Source of the DNA: Streptomyces sp. CB02056
Lineage (GTDB): Bacteria > Actinomycetota > Actinomycetes > Streptomycetales > Streptomycetaceae
Direction: 5' to 3'
DNA length: 64,000 nucleotides
Assembly: GCF_001905545.1 (NCBI RefSeq)
Contig: NZ_LIPD01000012.1
Location: forward strand, 186,001 to 250,000
Shown here: positions 39,281-47,515 of the stretch, piece by piece
Layout: each line of letters begins with the position of its first letter
Numbering within the stretch: the first letter of the stretch is position 1
Translations under genes and position numbers: made by a program
The notes under the pieces: model-generated
Database searches by the model: none
What the model was told of the DNA's origin: nothing
What the model saw: the letters and a program-made list of their open reading frames with translations, nothing else

Positions 39281-39937
39281 TCAGATCCGGGCCAGGTAGC
39301 CGTTCTCCACCAGCCAGAGCACGTTCAGCTTGGCCGGGCCGCCGGGCAGCAGGGTGGCGTCGAGCTGGTACTGGAGGCCCCAGCCGGGCTGGTTGAACCA
39401 GGGAGCGATCGGGCCGGCGTGCACCGTGAAGGCCTTGACCACCTTGTAGTCGTGGTAGTTGCAGGCGGCCGGCGGGGTGCCGTCCAGGCTCTGCGGCGGG
39501 AGCGCGCGGCTGGCGTAGGGCAGGCCCTCGGGGGCGAGGTAGGCGCCGTACTCGCTGCCGTAGCGGTCGATGTTCTGGTTCGGGTAGAGGGTGAGGTCGA
39601 ACTCGATCGGGCTGCCGTCGGGCAGGGTGACGTAGCCGTCGGCCGGCGGGTATATCCAGCCGCCCTTGCCGCCGTTGCCGGCCGGGTCGTAGTACTTGGC
39701 CAGGAAGTCCTGCTCACCCGCGCCGCCGGTGCGCTGGTAGCCGACGAGCTGGCGGCCGACCGGCCCGGCGGTCGGGAGGTCGGCCGGGCCGAGGCGGGCG
39801 TCGTCGTGGCGGAAGGCGGCGGAGCACTGGTCGGCGGGGGTGGCCGCCGGGGCCGCGACGGCGGCGGGGACGGTCACGGCGGTGAGGGCGGCGGCCGCGG
39901 CGAGCGGCGCGACGAGCAGGCGAAGGCGAAGGCGCAC
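39281..39937 (-). CDS. Secreted TNT-domain protein (putative NAD glycohydrolase)
   Basis: The 218-residue protein has a signal peptide (RLRLRLLVAPLAAAAALTAV, cleavage near AVAAPA at about 28) and then a single TNT (DUF4237) domain. Hallmarks are LVGYQRTGG, FLAKYYDP, GWIYPPADGYV, GSPIEFDLTLYPNQNIDRYGSEYGAYLAPEGLPYASRALPP, and the terminal VVKAFTVHAGPIAPWFNQPGWGLQYQLD. The family includes the NAD glycohydrolase tuberculosis necrotizing toxin. Cysteines in DQCSAAF and ACNYHD probably pair. There is no long toxin-delivery N-terminus and no adjacent immunity gene. GTG 39937 has a GGAGA site. Confidence 0.85.
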   Translation of the reverse strand: MRLRLRLLVAPLAAAAALTAVTVPAAVAAPAATPADQCSAAFRHDDARLGPADLPTAGPVGRQLVGYQRTGGAGEQDFLAKYYDPAGNGGKGGWIYPPADGYVTLPDGSPIEFDLTLYPNQNIDRYGSEYGAYLAPEGLPYASRALPPQSLDGTPPAACNYHDYKVVKAFTVHAGPIAPWFNQPGWGLQYQLDATLLPGGPAKLNVLWLVENGYLARI

Positions 39938-39973
39938 GGTGTCTCCGTCGAACGGGTCAGCGGTCGAAAAAGG

Positions 39974-40009
39974 AGCCACGGAGGAGCGTTCTGCTCACCC
40001 TCCGTGGCT
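39974..40009 (-). terminator. Rho-independent terminator with T-tract
   Basis: AGCCACGGAGG (39974-39984) and CCTCCGTGGCT (39999-40009) pair perfectly, and on the minus strand the hairpin is followed by CCTTTTT. It terminates the geranylgeranyl reductase transcript, upstream of the TNT gene. Confidence 0.85.
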
Positions 40010-40149
40010 GGTTCGACACCAGGCAATCGGATCATCTGATCATTCGTCAACATGATCAGTGCGACTGCGCGTTCGACTCGGCGGATTCGGCCAAAGCCGG
40101 GACACCGGGACCGCCCGTCCGCGAGGATGAGCGGTCCGGCGCGCCCGGG

Positions 40150-41475
40150 TCACTTCCCCGGGGCGACCCGCCCGAGCAGGTGGAGCAGCCGGTCGAGGGC
40201 GTCCTTGGAGTTCGGCTCGGTCAGGTTGGCCATCAGCCGGAACGCCGCCTTCAGCAGCGCCGGGTGGCCGAGCCCGGCCGCCCCGGCCGCGCCGCGCAGC
40301 TTCGGGCGGCCCAGCAGGTCGGCGGCCAGGCGGCCGAGCGCGAAGTAGCCCGCGTAGGCGGAGCGCAGCGCCTGCGGGTAGGCGCGCAGGGCGAGTTCGC
40401 GACCGCGGTCGGTGCGGCGGGCGAGGGCCTGGACGATGGTCTCGGCGGCGTAGCGGCCTGACTCCATCGCGTAGGCGATGCCCTCGCCGGTGCCCGGGCT
40501 GACCGTCCCGCCCGCGTCGCCGATCAGCAGCAGACCGTCGGCGTAGTGGGGCGCGCGGTTGAGGCCCATCGGCAGGGCGGCACCGCGGATCGGCTCGGTG
40601 ACCGCGTCGGGGGTGTAGCCGTACTCCGGGGGCAGGCCGTCGCACCAGCGCCGCAGCACCTCGCGCCAGTCCGCCTCGGTCCCGGCGGTGTCGAGGACCC
40701 CGAGGCCGACGTTGGCAGTGCCGTCGCCCATGCCGAACACCCAGGCGTAGCCGGGCAACTGGCGCCGGGCCCGGTCGTCGGGGTCGCGCAGGTCGAGCCA
40801 GACCTCCAGGTAGCGGTCGTCGTGCCTCGGGGTGGTGAAGTACGTCCGGTAGGCGACGCCCATCGCGCGGTCGGTGCGGCGGTAGCGCCGCATCGCCACC
40901 GACAGCCGGGTGGAGTTGCCGTCGGCGGCGACCACGACCGGGGCCCGGTAGGCGACCGGCCGGCGCTCCTCGCCCAGCTTGGCGATGACGCCGGTGATCC
41001 GGCCGGTCCGCTCGTCCAGCGTCGGGCCCGTCACATTGGCGCGTTCGACCACCCGGGCTCCGAGCGAGGCGGCCTTGCGGGCGAGCAGTTCGTCGAAGTC
41101 GGCGCGGCGCCGGACCAGTCCGTACCCGGGGTAGGCGGAGAGCTCGGGCCAGTCGAACTCCACCGAGCGGTGCCCGGAGATCAGCCGCAGGCCCCGGTTG
41201 TGCAGCCAGCCGGCCTCCTCGGAGACGTCGATGCCGAGGTCGGTCAACTGCTTGACGGCGCGCGGGGTGAGGCCGTCCCCGCAGACCTTCTCGCGCGGGA
41301 AGGCGGACTTCTCCAGCAGCAGGACGTCCAGTCCGGTCCGGGCGAGGTGGGCGGCGGCGGTGGAGCCGGCCGGTCCGGCGCCGACCACGATGACGTCGGC
41401 GCTCCCCCCGTCCTGGACGGCCTCCCCGCCACGGACGGTCTCCTCGGGCCGGACGGTCTGCTCTGGGCCGGGCAT
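40150..41475 (-). CDS. Geranylgeranyl reductase-family FAD oxidoreductase
   Basis: The 441-residue protein has the FAD-binding motif VIVVGAGPAGSTAAAHLA (about 30-47), LLEKSAFPREKVCGDGLTPRAV (typical of the family), VVAADGNSTRL, and the second FAD motif GLLLIGDAGGTVSPGTGEGIAYAM. Relatives reduce isoprenoid chains, for example menaquinone tails (MenJ) or archaeal lipids. Because actinomycetes use partly saturated menaquinones, quinone-tail reduction is the most likely role. GGGAGAG precedes ATG 41475. It stands alone and ends at a T-tract terminator. Confidence 0.87.
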   Translation of the reverse strand: MPGPEQTVRPEETVRGGEAVQDGGSADVIVVGAGPAGSTAAAHLARTGLDVLLLEKSAFPREKVCGDGLTPRAVKQLTDLGIDVSEEAGWLHNRGLRLISGHRSVEFDWPELSAYPGYGLVRRRADFDELLARKAASLGARVVERANVTGPTLDERTGRITGVIAKLGEERRPVAYRAPVVVAADGNSTRLSVAMRRYRRTDRAMGVAYRTYFTTPRHDDRYLEVWLDLRDPDDRARRQLPGYAWVFGMGDGTANVGLGVLDTAGTEADWREVLRRWCDGLPPEYGYTPDAVTEPIRGAALPMGLNRAPHYADGLLLIGDAGGTVSPGTGEGIAYAMESGRYAAETIVQALARRTDRGRELALRAYPQALRSAYAGYFALGRLAADLLGRPKLRGAAGAAGLGHPALLKAAFRLMANLTEPNSKDALDRLLHLLGRVAPGK

Positions 41476-41970
41476 CGCACTCTCCCACGGGTCGGATCGG
41501 CTGTCCGCGCGACGGAGTCCTCGGACTGGGCGGTTCCGGACGGACGATAGAGAACCCCGGCGCCCGCCCGCCGCCCCGACACGCAGGCCGCCCCGCGAAC
41601 CGGCCAATACCGGCCACCCCTGCCGTACGGGTCCACCCGCCACGCCGGGGCCCGGACGCAACCGAGCCCCCGGCCCGCGAGCAGCAGCGGGACCAGGGGC
41701 TCTCCGTCGTTCCGCGGCGCGGACCCCTCGGGGGGATCAACGGCGGTCGCGCCGGGTTCGACGAGGGCCCCGACCACGGGGGCGGACCGGGGCCCTCATC
41801 CGGTACCACGGCTGGCACCGCCTCCCGGGTTCACCACCAGTCCCACTAATCCCATTGACACCACTGACACCACCGGCACCACCCGATCCGGCCCCGGGAA
41901 CGGCGGAAGCCCCTGACCGCACGGGGGAACGTGGCAGGGGCTTCCACTGTCGACTACGGCCGGCGGGCCC
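41476..41970. other. Intergenic region before geranylgeranyl reductase
   Basis: No gene is supported in 495 bases. Positions 41835-41885 carry short repeats of ACACCAC / CCACCAC. A terminator for the ChaA gene lies at 41905-41945. The promoter of the reductase should lie between 41480 and 41560, but I see no convincing hexamers. Confidence 0.45.
41905..41945 (-). terminator. Terminator after chaA
   Basis: GGAAGCCCCTG (41905-41915) and CAGGGGCTTCC (41935-41945) pair perfectly around a 19-nt loop, 26 bp downstream of the minus-strand stop at 41971. Confidence 0.75.
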
Positions 41971-43071
41971 TCACGGGTTCAGCGCCAGCACCACGTACCC
42001 CGCCAGCACCGCCAGGTGCACCGCGCCCTGCAGCGGGGTCGCCCGGCGCGGGATGACGGTGAGGGTGAGCAGCACGATGGTCAGGCTCAGCAGCACCATG
42101 TGCGCCGGGTCGAGGCCGAGGACGAGCGGGCCGGAGAGCCAGGTGGAGGCGATCGCGACCGCCGGGATGGTCAGGCCGATGCTGGCGAGCGCCGAGCCGA
42201 GGGCGAGGTTGAGGCTGGTCTGCACCCGGTTGCGGACGGCCGCGCGCAGCGCCGCGATGGTCTCCGGCAGCAGCACCATCATGGCGATCACGACGCCGAC
42301 CACGGCGTGCGGCAGCCCGGCGTCGTCCACCGCCTTCTCGATGGTCGGCGACACGCCCTTGGCCAGGCCCACCACCGCCACCAGGGCGACGGCGAGCAGC
42401 AGCAGGCTGATCCCGGCGGCCCGGAGGGTGGGCGGTGAGGCGTGCTCCTCCTCGGCCAGCACCCGGCCCTCGGGGGTGACGGGCAGGAAGTAGTCACGGT
42501 GCCGGACGGTCTGGGTGGCCACGAACAGGCCGTAGACCACCAGTGAGGCGGTGGCCGCGAAGGTGAGCTGGGTGGTCGAGAACTGGGGGCCGGGCGAGCT
42601 GGTGGTGAAGGTCGGCAGTACCAGGCTGAGGGTCGCGAGGGTGGCGATGCAGGCCAGCGCGGCGCCGGTGCCCTCGGCGTTGAAGACGGCGGTCCGGTAC
42701 TTGACGGCGGCGACCAGGATGGACAGTCCGAGGATGCCGTTGCAGGTGATCATCACGGCGGCGAAGACGGTGTCCCGGGCCAGGGTGGAGGACTTGTCCC
42801 CGCCGTCGGCCATCAGCGTCACGATCAGCGCGACCTCGATCACGGTGACCGCCACGGCGAGGACCAGTGACCCGAAGGGCTCCCCCGACCAGTGCGCGAT
42901 CACCTCCGCGTGGTGCACGGCCGACAGCACGGCGCCCACCAGGAAGCAGGCGACCACCGCCACCACCCAGCCGGGGAGTTCCTTGTGCCAGGTCAGGGCG
43001 AGGACGAGGAACGACACCACCGGGACGACGACGGTCCATTGCGCGAGAGCCGCGCGGAGCTTCGTGATCAT
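41971..43071 (-). CDS. chaA: Calcium/cation:proton antiporter ChaA
   Basis: The 366-residue protein has about eleven membrane helices in two halves with the CaCA alpha repeats. The first, SAVHHAEVIAHWSGEPFGSLVLAVAVTVIEVALI, carries the conserved H/E region and G-E-P-F-G. The second, VVGVVIAMMVLLPETIAALRAAVRNRVQTSLNLALGSALASIGL, has PET and the N-x-x-L-G-S-A motif. It exchanges cytoplasmic Ca2+ (or Na+/K+) for protons, and its length equals that of E. coli ChaA. ATG 43071 is used. It is a single gene and ends at a terminator. Confidence 0.9.
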   Translation of the reverse strand: MITKLRAALAQWTVVVPVVSFLVLALTWHKELPGWVVAVVACFLVGAVLSAVHHAEVIAHWSGEPFGSLVLAVAVTVIEVALIVTLMADGGDKSSTLARDTVFAAVMITCNGILGLSILVAAVKYRTAVFNAEGTGAALACIATLATLSLVLPTFTTSSPGPQFSTTQLTFAATASLVVYGLFVATQTVRHRDYFLPVTPEGRVLAEEEHASPPTLRAAGISLLLLAVALVAVVGLAKGVSPTIEKAVDDAGLPHAVVGVVIAMMVLLPETIAALRAAVRNRVQTSLNLALGSALASIGLTIPAVAIASTWLSGPLVLGLDPAHMVLLSLTIVLLTLTVIPRRATPLQGAVHLAVLAGYVVLALNP

Positions 43072-43160
43072 GCCGCCGAGGATCCCAGACCGGAGGCCCG
43101 TCACCCGGGTGCCCGCGCCGGATACATAGGGATGTGGCATAACTCATCCCAATTCGGCAG

Positions 43161-44771
43161 TCACCCACCGTAGCCGTGAAGGTACTGAAGCACTTTGTCG
43201 ACATGTCGCCGAAGCCGTTCCGGGACGCCCCCGGCGGTCGCCACGGTCTTGTCGCTGGTCCGGTAGGCCGCCGCGACCAGGGCGGGCAGGTCGTGGGTGA
43301 AGCCGTGGCGCTTTATCTGCTGGTCGAGCCAGCAGGCGTAGTTGCCCATCGCGGCGATCGCGTCGCCCGGGTCCCAGTACGACTTCGGACCGGCGTGGGT
43401 GGCGGCCTTGCCCCAGGCCTCGAAGACGGAGGGCGTCCACAGGGCGATGCCGTACTCGCCGGTCTCCGGGCGGGCGGCCTTCGGGTCGAAGCCGCTCTCG
43501 GCCTTCAGCATGGCGGCCAGCAGCACCGGGGTGACCTCCGGCTCGGGGCAGCGCCGCGCCGCGGTCTCGATCATGCCCCGGTAGGCCACCGGGACGTCCG
43601 ATCCGGCCGGGATCGCGCCGGGCGGCGGGGGCGCCGCGCGCTCAGCCGCGCCCGGACCGCCGGACTCCGGGCCACCGGCCAGGACGAGGACAGCGAGCCC
43701 GCAGGCGAGCAGGCCCGCGCCGGACCGGACGGCGGCCTGGACGGCGACCCGGACAGCGGCCCGACGGCCCCGGCCCGGAACGGCGGCGGCCCGGGCGACC
43801 AGCGCCGCCAGCCCGGCCGGGCCGGTCCGGGTCCGCTCCTCCCGCCCGGGGGCGAGGCAGGCGGCGACCACCGGCCGCCAGCGCACCGGCAGCGCCTCGT
43901 GCAGCCGCAGCGGCGCGGCGCCCCGCGCGTACGCCTGGGCGGCCAGCGAGCGGGCCCGGCTGGTGGCGCCGAGGAAGGGGTGCAGGCCGCCGGTGAGCAC
44001 CTGGTGGGCGATCACCCCGAAGGCCCAGACGTCGGCGCTGGGGCGCAGCGCGATGCCGCGGGCGCCGGTGCGCTCGGACCACCACTCGGGCGGGACGTGG
44101 TCGGGCGAGCCCAGCGGCGGGGCGTAGGCGTGGGTGCCCTCCAGCTCGGCGGTGAGGCCGAAGTCGGCGATCTTCGCGGTGCCGTCGGGCATCAGCAGGA
44201 CATTGGCCGGTTTCAGGTCCCCGTGCACCCAGCCGACCCGGTGCATGTGGCTCAGCCCGGCGCAGACCTCGGCCAGGATCCGCTCGGCGCCGGGCACCGC
44301 CGCACCGGGGCGGGCCTCGCCCAGCAGGTCCTGGAGGCTGCCGGCGGCGCGTTCCATCACCAGGGCGACGGCACCGTCGAGCGCCGGATGGTCCGGGTCC
44401 TCGACGGTGGCCACGGCGAGGGTTCGGATCAGGTGGGGGTGATCGGCGCGGCGGCTGAAGCGCTGTTCGCTGCGGGCCATCCGGGCCACGGTCCGGCGCT
44501 GGCCGGGGGCGAACCGGGCCGCGCCGAGGATCTTGACGGCGGCCTGGCTCCCGTCGGGGCCCTCGGCGGCGTACACGCTGCCCCAGGCACCCGCGCCGAG
44601 GAAGGCGCCGAGGCGGTAGCCGGCGATCGGGTAGCCCTCCGGGACCGCGAAGGACGGGCCCCCGGACGGCCCGGGGTCGGAACCCGGCTCCGGCTCGGGC
44701 TCGGACCGCGGCAACGGCTCCGGCTCCGGCTCGGACCGCGGCGACGGCTCGGACGGGGCGCCGGGCGTCAC
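43161..44771 (-). CDS. Transmembrane Ser/Thr kinase with extracellular transglycosylase-like domain
   Basis: The 536-residue protein starts with Glu-Pro repeats (1-40), then a Hanks-type kinase (about 50-320): GAFLGAGAWGSVYAAE, Lys80 in AAVKIL, HGDLKPANVL (185 is the catalytic Asp, with HGD in place of HRD), DFG at 203-205 and PPEWW. One membrane helix (about 352-367) and a Pro-rich spacer lead to an outside domain (about 395-536) that looks like a lytic transglycosylase: MLKAESGFDPKAA with Glu425, GIALWTPSVFEAWG, DAIAAMGNYACWLDQQI. It could sense or cut peptidoglycan and signal inside. GTG 44771 overlaps the preceding stop (GTGA), so it is coupled to the FHA-like gene. Confidence 0.87.
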   Translation of the reverse strand: MTPGAPSEPSPRSEPEPEPLPRSEPEPEPGSDPGPSGGPSFAVPEGYPIAGYRLGAFLGAGAWGSVYAAEGPDGSQAAVKILGAARFAPGQRRTVARMARSEQRFSRRADHPHLIRTLAVATVEDPDHPALDGAVALVMERAAGSLQDLLGEARPGAAVPGAERILAEVCAGLSHMHRVGWVHGDLKPANVLLMPDGTAKIADFGLTAELEGTHAYAPPLGSPDHVPPEWWSERTGARGIALRPSADVWAFGVIAHQVLTGGLHPFLGATSRARSLAAQAYARGAAPLRLHEALPVRWRPVVAACLAPGREERTRTGPAGLAALVARAAAVPGRGRRAAVRVAVQAAVRSGAGLLACGLAVLVLAGGPESGGPGAAERAAPPPPGAIPAGSDVPVAYRGMIETAARRCPEPEVTPVLLAAMLKAESGFDPKAARPETGEYGIALWTPSVFEAWGKAATHAGPKSYWDPGDAIAAMGNYACWLDQQIKRHGFTHDLPALVAAAYRTSDKTVATAGGVPERLRRHVDKVLQYLHGYGG

Positions 44772-45529
44772 GGCCGGGCGACCGGGCGCCGGGGCGGGAG
44801 CAGGGCCAGGTGCTCCTCCCGGACGAGGTCGAACTTCAGCGCCAGCGCCACCAGTTCCTCGCGCTTGCCGCCGGCCGACCCTTCCTCGTACGGCTCGCGC
44901 AGCCGCAGCTTGGCCTCCACCAGGTAGTCGATGTGGTAGTTGACCGCCGAGCGGCTCAGCCCGCGGCAGCCGGGCAGGGCGCGCAGCCGGGCGAGCACCT
45001 CGGTCACCCCGGGGACGGCGGCGGCGGAGGGCGAGCGCAGCCGGGGCTCGCAGAGCGCGAGCAGGACCAGGAAGTACTTGGCGGTCGGGTCCAGGGCGAA
45101 CGGGCTGACGGTGTGCTCGCCGTCGGCGCCGCCGGGCCGCCCGTCGAGGTAGGCGTGCTGCGGGGCGAAGACCTTGAAGGCCGCGGGCTCGCCGAGCGCG
45201 GGCAGCAGCACCCGGGAGAGTTCGAACGGGACGGGGGCGCCGAGCCGGCCGGGCGCGACCTTGACGTGCTCCCCCGCGCCCTCCAGGTTCTCCACCACGT
45301 AGGTGGCCGAGGTGCTGAAGTTGGACAGCCGCCAGTAGTCCTCGGCCGCGACCACCTCCCCCGCCCGGCGGGAGACGCCCTGGTCGGGCAGTGGGATGGG
45401 GACCGGTCGGCCGGGCTCCCCGCGCCCGAACACCGCGGTCTCGCCCGGGCCCATCCGCAGCAGGCCGGGGGCCCCACCGGGCCTCATCCCGGGCCCGGGG
45501 CCGGGCAGTTGGACGATGACCGTGTCCAC
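44768..45529 (-). CDS. FHA-like/winged-helix partner of the kinase
   Basis: The 253-residue protein has an N-terminal part (about 1-130) with an FHA-like flow: TAVFGRGEPGRPVPIPLPDQGVSRRAGEVVAAEDYWRLSNFSTSATYVVEN. FHA domains bind phosphothreonine. The C-terminal half (about 150-253) is helical with SRSAVNYHIDYLVEAKLRL, a winged-helix pattern often seen with kinase partners. It overlaps the kinase gene by GTGA, so the two are made together and probably interact, with the kinase phosphorylating or recruiting it. GTG 45529 has a GGAGGT site. The FHA match is by pattern only. Confidence 0.72.
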   Translation of the reverse strand: MDTVIVQLPGPGPGMRPGGAPGLLRMGPGETAVFGRGEPGRPVPIPLPDQGVSRRAGEVVAAEDYWRLSNFSTSATYVVENLEGAGEHVKVAPGRLGAPVPFELSRVLLPALGEPAAFKVFAPQHAYLDGRPGGADGEHTVSPFALDPTAKYFLVLLALCEPRLRSPSAAAVPGVTEVLARLRALPGCRGLSRSAVNYHIDYLVEAKLRLREPYEEGSAGGKREELVALALKFDLVREEHLALLPPRRPVARP

Positions 45530-45828
45530 GCGGCACCTCCGTGGGATCGGGTCGATACCTCCGTGGGATGGGGTCGATGGTATCCGTCCTATTCGCCCCG
45601 GGGGCAAACCCGCCACCCAGACGGGTGAGGAACCGCCCTTTTCCACCCATGAACTGATCATCCGTCAGGACTGGAGTTGTCCGTGTGCTGAACAGATGAG
45701 GAATGGTTGCAGGATGTAGTTGAACGGTCACCATGAGTGTGACGCAACGCACACACAACACGTTCACGATGTGTGCAAGACTCATCTCAAGGAGTGAGAT
45801 TCCCTTAATTTCCAAGGAGGTTCGTATC

Positions 45829-46236
45829 ATGCGCGCTCGGATCGCAGCTGTGGTGATGGCGGCGGCAGGGATCGCCGGCCTGACGGCGGCCCCGGCCATA
45901 GCGGCCACCGCGACGTCCGACACCGACACCGCGCTCTGCGCCACGGTGCTCAACCAGCCCTGCATCTCGCACCAGGCCGACGGCGCCGGCATCGTCGGCG
46001 TCGCCCAGGTCAGCGCGGACCCGGGCCAGTTGACGCTGGTTCGGGTCGAGGTCCGCACCCAGGCCGCCTGGGGCAGCCCCTGGGAGGCAGTCGCCTCCGC
46101 GACCACCGTCCGGTTCGGCTCCGCCAAGGCGGTCACCCCGCGGGTGACCGCCGGCGCCCCCCGCATGATCTGCGCGACCGCCGGCCCCGCGCTGGACGTC
46201 GCCAAGCAGGTCACCACCTGTACCCGCCCGTTCTGA
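45829..46236 (+). CDS. Small secreted protein
   Basis: The 135-residue protein has a signal peptide (about 1-24, MRARIAAVVMAAAGIAGLTAAPAIAA). The mature part (about 110 residues) has four cysteines (LCATVLNQPC, MICAT, TTCTRP) and a beta-rich middle. It resembles the many small exported Streptomyces proteins of unknown role. AAGGAGG precedes the ATG. The upstream 160 bases are unusually AT-rich and contain a hairpin (ATCTCA AGGAG TGAGAT, 45783-45799), so regulation by a specific factor is possible. Confidence 0.78.
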   Translation: MRARIAAVVMAAAGIAGLTAAPAIAATATSDTDTALCATVLNQPCISHQADGAGIVGVAQVSADPGQLTLVRVEVRTQAAWGSPWEAVASATTVRFGSAKAVTPRVTAGAPRMICATAGPALDVAKQVTTCTRPF

Positions 46237-46547
46237 TCGCGGGGCCGCCGAGGCACCGCACCCGCCACCCCCACGCCGTCCGTACGACCGGGCAGCCGTC
46301 CGGACGACCAGGGGGCGGGAAGCAGTAGAGGGCACCACCACCGGGGCCGGCCGCCGGGACATCCCGTCCCGACGACCGGCCCCGGTCGTCCCGATCGGGC
46401 GGCAGCCGTCCCGATCAGGCAGAAGAGGCGGTGGCGGAGATCATCCGGAACGCGGACCCGGGTGGACCTGGGGCACCCCTTCACGGCAAACTGGTCTAGA
46501 CCTTGGAGGTCTAGACCTCAGCCTCGCCTCAGAACGGTGGACCCAGT
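46237..46547. other. Intergenic region with nagB control sites
   Basis: No gene is seen in these 311 bases. The final 60 bases contain the two DasR-type operators of nagB. The first part (46300-46400) has GC-rich repeats of CCGGCCGCCGG type, which may stop the preceding transcript. Confidence 0.5.
46490..46520 (+). promoter_or_regulatory. Tandem DasR operators upstream of nagB
   Basis: ACTGGTCTAGACCTTG (46490-46505) and GGAGGTCTAGACCTCA (46505-46520) each contain the GGTCTAGACC core of the DasR-responsive element. The two centres are 15 bp apart and the sites abut, consistent with two bound dimers. nagB is a known DasR target in Streptomyces, usually with more than one site. Confidence 0.85.
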
Positions 46548-47330
46548 ATGGAAATCGTGATCGTCCCTGACGCCCGTGCGGCCGGCGAACTCATCGCCGC
46601 GGCGATCACCGATCTGCTGACCGACAAGCCCGACGCCCTGCTCGGCGTGGCCACCGGATCGACCCCGCTGCCGATCTACCAGGCCCTGGCCGAGCGGGTC
46701 CGCGACGGCCGACTGGACGCCGCCGAGGCGCGCATCTGCCAGCTGGACGAGTACGTCGGCCTGCCCGCCGGCCACCCGGAGTCCTACCGCTCGGTGGTGC
46801 TGCGCGAGGTCGTGGAGCCGCTCGGCCTGACCGAGGACTCCTTCCTGGGCCCGGACGGCAACGCCTCCGACATCGCCGCGGCGGCCACCGCCTACGACCG
46901 CGCGCTGGCCGAGGCCGGCGGCGTCGACCTCCAGCTGCTCGGCATCGGCACGGACGGCCACATCGGCTTCAACGAGCCCTGCTCCTCGCTCTCCTCCCGG
47001 ACCCGGATCAAGACCCTGACCCGGCAGACCCGCGAGGACAACGCCCGCTTCTTCGACAGCCTCGACGAGGTCCCGCACCACGTCATCACCCAGGGCATCG
47101 GCACCATCCTGGAGGCCCGCCACCTGGTCCTGCTCGCCACCGGCGAGGCCAAGGCCGAGGCCGTCGCGCTCGCCGTCGAGGGCCCGCTCTCCGCGGTCGT
47201 CCCCGCCTCGGCGCTGCAGCTGCACCCGCACGCCACCGTCGTGGTGGACGAGGCGGCCGCCTCCCGCCTCAAGCTCGCCGACTACTTCCGCGACACCTAC
47301 GCGGCCAAGCCGGCCTGGCAGAAGCTCTGA
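46548..47330 (+). CDS. nagB: Glucosamine-6-phosphate deaminase
   Basis: The 260-residue protein has the NagB features: LLGVATGSTPLPIYQAL, CQLDEYVGLPAGHPESY, LLGIGTDGHIGFNEPCSSLSSRTR (catalytic Asp and His), and ITQGIGTILEARHLVLLATGEAKA. It converts glucosamine-6-phosphate to fructose-6-phosphate and ammonium, the last step of amino-sugar breakdown. Two DasR sites lie directly upstream. Induction by the substrate glucosamine-6-phosphate, which releases DasR, would fit. ATG 46548 follows the operators by 27 bp. A 23-bp hairpin terminates it. Confidence 0.95.
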   Translation: MEIVIVPDARAAGELIAAAITDLLTDKPDALLGVATGSTPLPIYQALAERVRDGRLDAAEARICQLDEYVGLPAGHPESYRSVVLREVVEPLGLTEDSFLGPDGNASDIAAAATAYDRALAEAGGVDLQLLGIGTDGHIGFNEPCSSLSSRTRIKTLTRQTREDNARFFDSLDEVPHHVITQGIGTILEARHLVLLATGEAKAEAVALAVEGPLSAVVPASALQLHPHATVVVDEAAASRLKLADYFRDTYAAKPAWQKL

Positions 47331-47352
47331 GCGCTCCCGGGCAGCGGCCGTG

Positions 47353-47404
47353 ACGGCCGGGGCGCCGGCCACCGACTCCCCTCGGTGGCCGGCGCCCCGG
47401 CCGT
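47353..47404 (+). terminator. Very strong terminator after nagB
   Basis: A perfect 23-bp stem (47353-47375 and 47382-47404) with a CTCCCC loop is followed by TTTCG. It is among the longest hairpins in the window. Confidence 0.9.
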
Positions 47405-47420
47405 TTCGCCGTACGGAGAC

Positions 47421-47515
47421 GCCGCTCAGTACCGCGAGCGCCGCTCAGCGTGGGGAGCACCGCTCAGTTCCGCAAGCACCGCTCAGCACGGGAAGCGCCG
47501 CTCAGCGCTTGCGGA
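47421..47515. repeat. Five-copy 19-bp tandem repeat
   Basis: Units begin at 47421, 47440, 47459, 47478 and 47497. Each starts RCCGCTCAG, followed by ten less conserved bases ending mostly in AGC. The period is exactly 19 bp. The last unit includes the stop codon of the minus-strand aminotransferase gene, so the array forms the 3' untranslated region of that gene and faces the nagB terminator. Confidence 0.85.

Noticed and set aside
44772..46484. Extending the kinase frame upstream to over 1100 residues
   Set aside because: The upstream part is antisense to the secreted protein gene and overlaps the FHA-like gene out of frame, with no domain. GTG 44771 with GTGA coupling is the better start.
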